A stretch of DNA of 64,000 bases. Source: Massilia sp. PDC64. Lineage in GTDB: Bacteria; Pseudomonadota; Gammaproteobacteria; Burkholderiales; Burkholderiaceae_D. Positions within the stretch are counted from its first letter, which is position 1. Each line of letters begins with the position of its first letter. The stretch is taken from the NCBI RefSeq assembly GCF_900101265.1, contig NZ_FMZS01000010.1, forward strand, positions 186,001 to 250,000, read 5' to 3'. Shown piece after piece: positions 59,921 to 64,000 of the stretch. Made by a program: the position numbers and the translations under genes. The notes beneath the pieces are model-generated. The model was not told where the DNA came from, did no database searches, and worked only from the letters and a program-made list of their open reading frames with translations.

Positions 59921-60481
59921 ATGCCACTCACCAAGCTCGACCCGATGCCAGCCCTGGTTCTCATCGACATGCAAAAAGGCATTGTCGGCCTTCCCCTGGT
60001 TCATGCAAGGGACGTCGTCGTCGCCAACAATGCCCGGCTCGCGCAGGCCTTTCGTGCGCGCGGCCTGCCCGTCGTCCTGGTCAATGTGACGGGTGCCGCG
60101 CCCGGGCGTACGGAGTCCGGTCATGCGTTTGTGTTTCCGCCGGACTGGACGGATCTCGTGCCGGAACTACAGACGCATCCGGATGATCATCGGGTCAGCA
60201 AGGCGCGCTGGGGCGCATTCCATGGCACGTCGCTGGACGATCATTTGCGGGCGCGTGGCGTGACCCAGGTCATCCTGGCCGGAGTCGCCACGAGCATGGG
60301 CGTCGAATCCACGGCGCGCGCGGCCTACGACCACGGCTACCACGTCGTCCTGGTGACGGATGCGATGTCGGACGTGGACGCGGCGGCGCACCGGCACAGC
60401 ATCGAGCATGTGTTCCCTCGCCTTGGCGAGACTGCCCGCACTGCCGATGTGCTGGCGCAAGTTGCGCCGGAGAGGGTCTGA
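59921..60481 (+). CDS. Isochorismatase-fold hydrolase lacking the cysteine
   Basis: A 186-residue cysteine-hydrolase-superfamily protein. Asp16 (LVLIDMQKG) and the lysine of RVSKARWGAF are in place, but the position of the catalytic cysteine holds Gly127 (GVATSMGVESTARAA). Isochorismatases proper also lack this cysteine, whereas nicotinamidases and N-carbamoyl-amino-acid hydrolases need it, so the reaction may be hydrolysis of a vinyl ether or ester rather than an amide. GAGGAGCACCG precedes the start. Last gene of the YrdC-MFS-porin unit; specific role unknown. Confidence 0.85.
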   Translation: MPLTKLDPMPALVLIDMQKGIVGLPLVHARDVVVANNARLAQAFRARGLPVVLVNVTGAAPGRTESGHAFVFPPDWTDLVPELQTHPDDHRVSKARWGAFHGTSLDDHLRARGVTQVILAGVATSMGVESTARAAYDHGYHVVLVTDAMSDVDAAAHRHSIEHVFPRLGETARTADVLAQVAPERV

Positions 60482-60507
60482 AGATACAACGGTTGCCTCG
60501 GGATTCG

Positions 60508-61200
60508 TCAACGCCCGACCTGGACCACGTCGCGCACGCCGCAGCGGCAGTGCGGGGGCACCTGGACCAGTTCCGGCAACTGTTCCAGCAGCGCCAGTCC
60601 GAAGGGCCAGTCGTCCAGGTTCGAGTCGGCATTGATGTGCCCGAGCGGGCCTGCGTTGACGAACGTGCTGCCCCACTGCCGGGCCCAGGTCCGGGCGCGC
60701 TCGAGCGACAGCCAGGGGTCGTTTTCGCTGCCGACGACGATGGTCGGCACGGCGAGCGGCGCGACCATGAGTTCCCGTTCGATGCCGAACTTGTGCGGGT
60801 CGGCCGGCGCGACCAGCAGTGCACCCGCCAGGTTCGGGGCGCCGGCCGCGGCCCGGTGTACGGTGGCCAGGCACCCGAAACTGTGCGCGACCAGGATCGC
60901 CGGACGCGCCGAACGGCGCAGCATGTGTCCTACCTGCGCCGACCAGGCGTCGAGATCCGGACGGTCCCAATCCCATTGCTCGATGCGTTCGAACGCCGGA
61001 TGCAGGCGTTCCCAGCGCGTTTGCCAATGGTCCGGGCCGCTGTCATGCAATCCGGGCGCGACCAGGACGCGAAAGTCCGATAACGTCGGACTCTCCCTGC
61101 GTCCGCGCGCGGCGTGCCGCTCGACGCCGCGATGCGCCGCGCCGATGGGCCCCCTGGGCGATGCCGCGGATGGATGGTCGGGTGTGCCGTAGAGTGCCAT
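60508..61200 (-). CDS. RBBP9/YdeN-family alpha/beta hydrolase
   Basis: A serine hydrolase of about 230 residues. RVLVAPGLHDSGPDHWQTRW is the family N terminus, Ser107 in VAHSFGCLATV the nucleophile, SENDPWLSL carries the acid, and the histidine is in GPLGHINADSNLDDWPFG. The family start is normally close to RVLV; here ATG 61200 adds about 40 polar residues, and no nearer start is visible, so the extension may be real. GGAGGACTCTCGCAC precedes it. It converges with the isochorismatase-fold gene. General esterase role; substrate unknown. Confidence 0.85.
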   Translation of the reverse strand: MALYGTPDHPSAASPRGPIGAAHRGVERHAARGRRESPTLSDFRVLVAPGLHDSGPDHWQTRWERLHPAFERIEQWDWDRPDLDAWSAQVGHMLRRSARPAILVAHSFGCLATVHRAAAGAPNLAGALLVAPADPHKFGIERELMVAPLAVPTIVVGSENDPWLSLERARTWARQWGSTFVNAGPLGHINADSNLDDWPFGLALLEQLPELVQVPPHCRCGVRDVVQVGR

Positions 61201-61303
61201 GTGCGAGAGTCCTCCGTTGTGAAGAGGATTCATGGTAGCGATGGCAGGCCGCAGTGCGAACGAATCTTTTCGCACTTGCACATGCGCTCGATGAGGTTCA
61301 CGT

Positions 61304-63853
61304 TCACAGCCTGTACGAGAAGCCCGCCTGCACGAACCGGCCCGACGCGCCGTTCGGTGCGATGAACGAGTACGGGTTGATGCCGCTGGCCCGGTTCTGC
61401 GTGAGGTACTTGTCCGGATAATGGTTGAAGACGTTCTGGATGTTCACGTCCAGCTTCCAGCGTTCCGAGAGCTTGTAGCCGACCGAGGCGTCGACGTAGT
61501 TCTCGGGCGAGAACACCTGGTCGCGGTTGCCGTTCGCGGCGACGGAATCCGCCACGTCGCCCACGTTGTAGCGGTACTTGCCGTAGCGGGTGACGCTGGC
61601 CGTCGTCGTCCACCTGCCGTTCGACCAGCGTGCGCCCAGCACCAGCTTGTTCTTCGGCGTCCCGGTCTCCGCATCGCGCACCTTGGCGCCGCCGATGGCG
61701 AGGATTTGTGCGCCGCCGATGGTCACGTAGCGGTGCACGTTCTCGACCTGCGTGTTCAGCAGGCTGGCGGCGGCCGACAACTCCAGTTGGCCGCTCGCGA
61801 GCTTCCACTGGCGGCGGCCGATCACGTCCACGCCGTCCGTGCGCGCGTCCCACCCGTTCGTGTAGTACGACGCCTGCGTGAAGCCGGCCAGGCCGGCCGC
61901 GTTGAAGGCCGATGTCACGGTCGCGCCCTGCAGCGTCTCGGTCGCGATGATGACGTCCTTGACCTTCAGTCGGTACGCGTCGACGGTCAGCGAGGCCCGG
62001 TCGTCGTCGCGCAGCACGGCGCCCAGCGAGATGGTGCGCGAGCGTTCCGGCGCCAGCGGCCTCGCGCCGAAGGCCGCGGCGGCCGGATCGGCCGGGCGGA
62101 ACTGGCGGGTCTGGCCCGGGGTCAGCGTGCCGGTACCCGTGTTCGACCAGTTGCTCGTCGTGCCCGTGCTCTGGTAACCCAGCGCGGCCAGGCTCGGGGC
62201 GTGGAAGCCCGAGCTCAGCGTGCCGCGCAGCGCGGCCCACGGCGCCAGCTCGTAGCGGCTGGTCAGGCGGAAGTTGCGGGTCGCGCCGAAGTCCGAGTAA
62301 TGCTCGTAGCGCGCGGTGGCGCCCACCTGCCAGTCGCGCGTCACGCGCGCGTCCGCGCCCGCGTAGGCGCCCAGCACGTTGCGCGTGATGTCGGTCGCGT
62401 CCTGGGGCTTGATGCCTGACGTGGACGAGCCGCTGGTCGGGATACGCGACGTGTCCGATGCGTAGACCGTGCCCGGGTAGAGGGAACCGACCGTCCGGCC
62501 GGCCAGCGGACCGCCCGCGTAGCCCGCCACGTCGCCGAAGTCGCCCGTGCGCCACCGCTCGTGGCGGCCCAGGAGGCCCGCCGTGACGGCGAGCGGCTCG
62601 GCCAGGCCGGCGTCGACGTTCCTGACCCAGTCCGCCGTCAGGCTCGCCGTGTCGCTCTTCCAGGAGCCGAGGTAGAAATGGGTCGGGCTGGCGGCGCCGT
62701 AGGCGGGATTGGCCGTGTTGTAGGTGTCGCGCTTCGTCTCGTTGTCGCCCCAGGACAGGCCGACGTCGAGCTTGCCGAATGCGGCATCGTCGACGCGCAG
62801 GCCGGCCGCCGCGGCCACGTCGACGGCGCGGTAGCGCATCCAGGGCTGGTAGCCGTCCGGGTACAGCGCCAGCACGTCGTTTTCGCCGAGCCGGGTGCCG
62901 TCCGTGACGGTCGGGTTGTTCGTGACGGCCTTCACGACGCGTTCCGGATTGACCCAGTTCGAACTTTCCTTGTTCGCGTAGTTGACCCAGCCATAGGCGG
63001 TGACGGCGCCGGTCAGCGGCAGCTCGGCATTCGCCAGGGCGACCTTGTCGTCGCGCTCGGCCTGGCCCCACTGGCCGTACTTCTTGTCGAACGTCGCGTT
63101 GCGGGCATCGCCGTTCGGGAACAGCTGGCGCCAGTCCGCTTCGGAGCGGTCGACGTTGGTGTTCTTCAGGCGCTGCGCGGACAGCGTCAGGAAGCCGGCT
63201 TCGCCCAGCGGCACGCCTTTCCAGGCACTGGCGTCCGTCGTGTGGCCGCCGCCGTCCGTGTAGCCGCCTGCGTGCAGGTTCGCCTCGCCGCCGCCGCTCG
63301 CGTCGCGCAGCACGATGTTGATGACGCCCGCGATGGCGTCCGACCCGTATTGCGCGGCCGCGCCGTCGCGCAGCACCTCGATGCGCGCCACGGCCGTGAC
63401 GGGAATCGTGTTCAGGTCGACGACGGTGGCCGCGGGCCACGGGTCGGTGCCCGTCAGCTGGGCCGAGGCGTTGCGGCGCTTGCCGTTCACCAGCACCAGC
63501 GTGTAGGCGGGGCTGACGCCGCGCAGCGAGGCCGAGCGCACGCCCTGGCCCTTGACGGCGTTCTGTCCCTGCGGGAAGTTGAACGAGGGATGCAGCTGGG
63601 CCAGCGCCTGGTTCAGGGTGACGGCGCCCGTTTCTTTCAGCTGGGCGGGCGTGATGACGTCGACGGGGGCGGAGCTGGTGAGCACCGTGGCATCGTGGCG
63701 GGCAGAGCCCAGCACGACGACGCTGTCGATCTGGTCGGCCGCGGCGGGGTTCGGGCCCTGCTGGGCAACCGCGGGGCCGAAGCTCGCGGCCAGCGCCAGC
63801 ACGAGCAGGCGCGGTGCCGGCGCATGGCGCAGGCGGGGAAGTTCTGGTTTCAT
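61304..63853 (-). CDS. TonB-dependent outer-membrane receptor
   Basis: An 849-residue active-transport receptor. The signal peptide (ALAASFGPAVAQQ) is followed by a plug domain (DSVVVLGSARHDATVLTS, SAPVDVITPAQLKETGAVTL, IPVTAVARIEVLRDGAAAQY, then IAGVINIVLRD) and a 22-strand barrel ending ASGRFVQAGFSYRL. ATG 63853 has GGAAGACCCC upstream; a TTG 24 bases further up is less likely. The QLKETGAVTLNQAL and DGAAAQYGSDAI phrases are typical of receptors for siderophores or complex organic ligands in oligotrophs. It lies 20 bases behind a gene running in from the right edge, with which it is probably co-transcribed. Confidence 0.92.
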   Translation of the reverse strand: MKPELPRLRHAPAPRLLVLALAASFGPAVAQQGPNPAAADQIDSVVVLGSARHDATVLTSSAPVDVITPAQLKETGAVTLNQALAQLHPSFNFPQGQNAVKGQGVRSASLRGVSPAYTLVLVNGKRRNASAQLTGTDPWPAATVVDLNTIPVTAVARIEVLRDGAAAQYGSDAIAGVINIVLRDASGGGEANLHAGGYTDGGGHTTDASAWKGVPLGEAGFLTLSAQRLKNTNVDRSEADWRQLFPNGDARNATFDKKYGQWGQAERDDKVALANAELPLTGAVTAYGWVNYANKESSNWVNPERVVKAVTNNPTVTDGTRLGENDVLALYPDGYQPWMRYRAVDVAAAAGLRVDDAAFGKLDVGLSWGDNETKRDTYNTANPAYGAASPTHFYLGSWKSDTASLTADWVRNVDAGLAEPLAVTAGLLGRHERWRTGDFGDVAGYAGGPLAGRTVGSLYPGTVYASDTSRIPTSGSSTSGIKPQDATDITRNVLGAYAGADARVTRDWQVGATARYEHYSDFGATRNFRLTSRYELAPWAALRGTLSSGFHAPSLAALGYQSTGTTSNWSNTGTGTLTPGQTRQFRPADPAAAAFGARPLAPERSRTISLGAVLRDDDRASLTVDAYRLKVKDVIIATETLQGATVTSAFNAAGLAGFTQASYYTNGWDARTDGVDVIGRRQWKLASGQLELSAAASLLNTQVENVHRYVTIGGAQILAIGGAKVRDAETGTPKNKLVLGARWSNGRWTTTASVTRYGKYRYNVGDVADSVAANGNRDQVFSPENYVDASVGYKLSERWKLDVNIQNVFNHYPDKYLTQNRASGINPYSFIAPNGASGRFVQAGFSYRL

Positions 63854-63873
63854 GGGGGTCTTCCAGGGTTGTT

Positions 63874-64000
63874 TCAAGGTGCGGGCGCCGCCGGCTTGGT
63901 GATGGCAACGTGGCCGAAGCCGATGTTGTTTTCCGTGCAGATGCGCTCGTCGCGTTCGATCACGGGCCTGCCTTTGTCGTCGTAGTTCAGCGCCACCTCG
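63874..64000 (-). CDS. Unidentified gene, C-terminal 41 codons only
   Basis: The minus strand is open from the window edge to TGA at 63876-63874, giving a tail that includes EVALNYDDKGRPVIERDERI, then CTENNIGFGHVAITKP, and ends in a proline/alanine-rich stretch. Codon use is like that of neighbours and the stop is 20 bases before the TonB receptor start, so it is probably the end of a real gene in the same operon. I do not recognise the family. Confidence 0.5.
   Translation of the reverse strand, partial: EVALNYDDKGRPVIERDERICTENNIGFGHVAITKPAAPAP

Noticed and set aside
1..64000. Mobile elements, prophage, CRISPR arrays, tRNA or rRNA genes
   Set aside because: No transposase, integrase, terminal repeats, spaced direct repeats or RNA gene signatures were seen on either strand.

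Overview
The window is a catabolic island from a GC-rich Gram-negative bacterium. Gene content (TonB receptor, Gram-negative porins, many LysR regulators, HpaR-type meta-cleavage cluster, DUF1302/DUF1329 outer-membrane proteins) and codon use suggest a betaproteobacterium of the Burkholderiales, perhaps Oxalobacteraceae such as Massilia; that placement is inference. Gene density is very high, overlapping ATGA stop-start pairs are common, no stretch above 300 bases lacks a gene, and I see no tRNA, rRNA, CRISPR, insertion sequence or phage gene.

Layout. 0-5.6 kb: a truncated amidohydrolase, an HSL-type esterase, a LysR gene, and an aldo/keto reductase plus SDR pair divergent from another LysR gene. 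5.7-9.9 kb: the homogentisate pathway (hmgA, fumarylacetoacetase, maleylacetoacetate isomerase) divergent from a LysR gene. 10-14.6 kb: a LysR gene, an unusual MBL-fold protein, a large flavin hydroxylase and a 72-residue DUF2783 protein that resemble the MhaAB 3-hydroxyphenylacetate 6-hydroxylase, which would feed homogentisate; then a TetR gene. 14.7-17 kb: a NicA2-like amine dehydrogenase, a cytochrome c and a small secreted protein. 17-27 kb: hpaR and a complete homoprotocatechuate meta-cleavage pathway (hpaG1 G2 E D F H I), gabD, an HpaX-like MFS permease and a porin.

27-51 kb: an amine-catabolism block with DUF1302 protein, RND/MMPL transporter, YCF48 protein, aldehyde dehydrogenase, AraC regulator, class III aminotransferase, two LuxR regulators, SDR-SDR-MoaF, DUF1329 protein, APC permease, class II deacetylase, MFS transporter, Phenol_MetA_deg protein, cupin, PuuB-like amine oxidase and a chemoreceptor. 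51-57 kb: a GntR regulator, LeuCD-like hydratase, isocitrate-lyase-family lyase and AlkK-like acyl-CoA ligase. 57-64 kb: YrdC-like protein, MFS, porin, isochorismatase-fold protein, RBBP9-type hydrolase and a TonB receptor.

The main new observation is an asymmetric box, TTGCCRRTTTTCGATA (one copy starts CTGCC), found five times, each followed after 21-22 bases by a TANNNT-like -10 hexamer. It lies in front of the DUF1302, aminotransferase, DUF1329, PuuB-like oxidase and chemoreceptor genes, so these scattered units probably form one regulon; the box looks like an AraC/XylS site and an AraC gene sits in the middle. That AraC gene has a promoter sharing a 16-base block with the HpaR-controlled hpa promoter, suggesting a cascade from HpaR to AraC to the box regulon. 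Together the genes would sense, take up, deacetylate, deaminate and oxidise (aromatic) amines to hydroxyphenylacetates and funnel these into homogentisate or homoprotocatechuate. The inducing amine is not identifiable from sequence.
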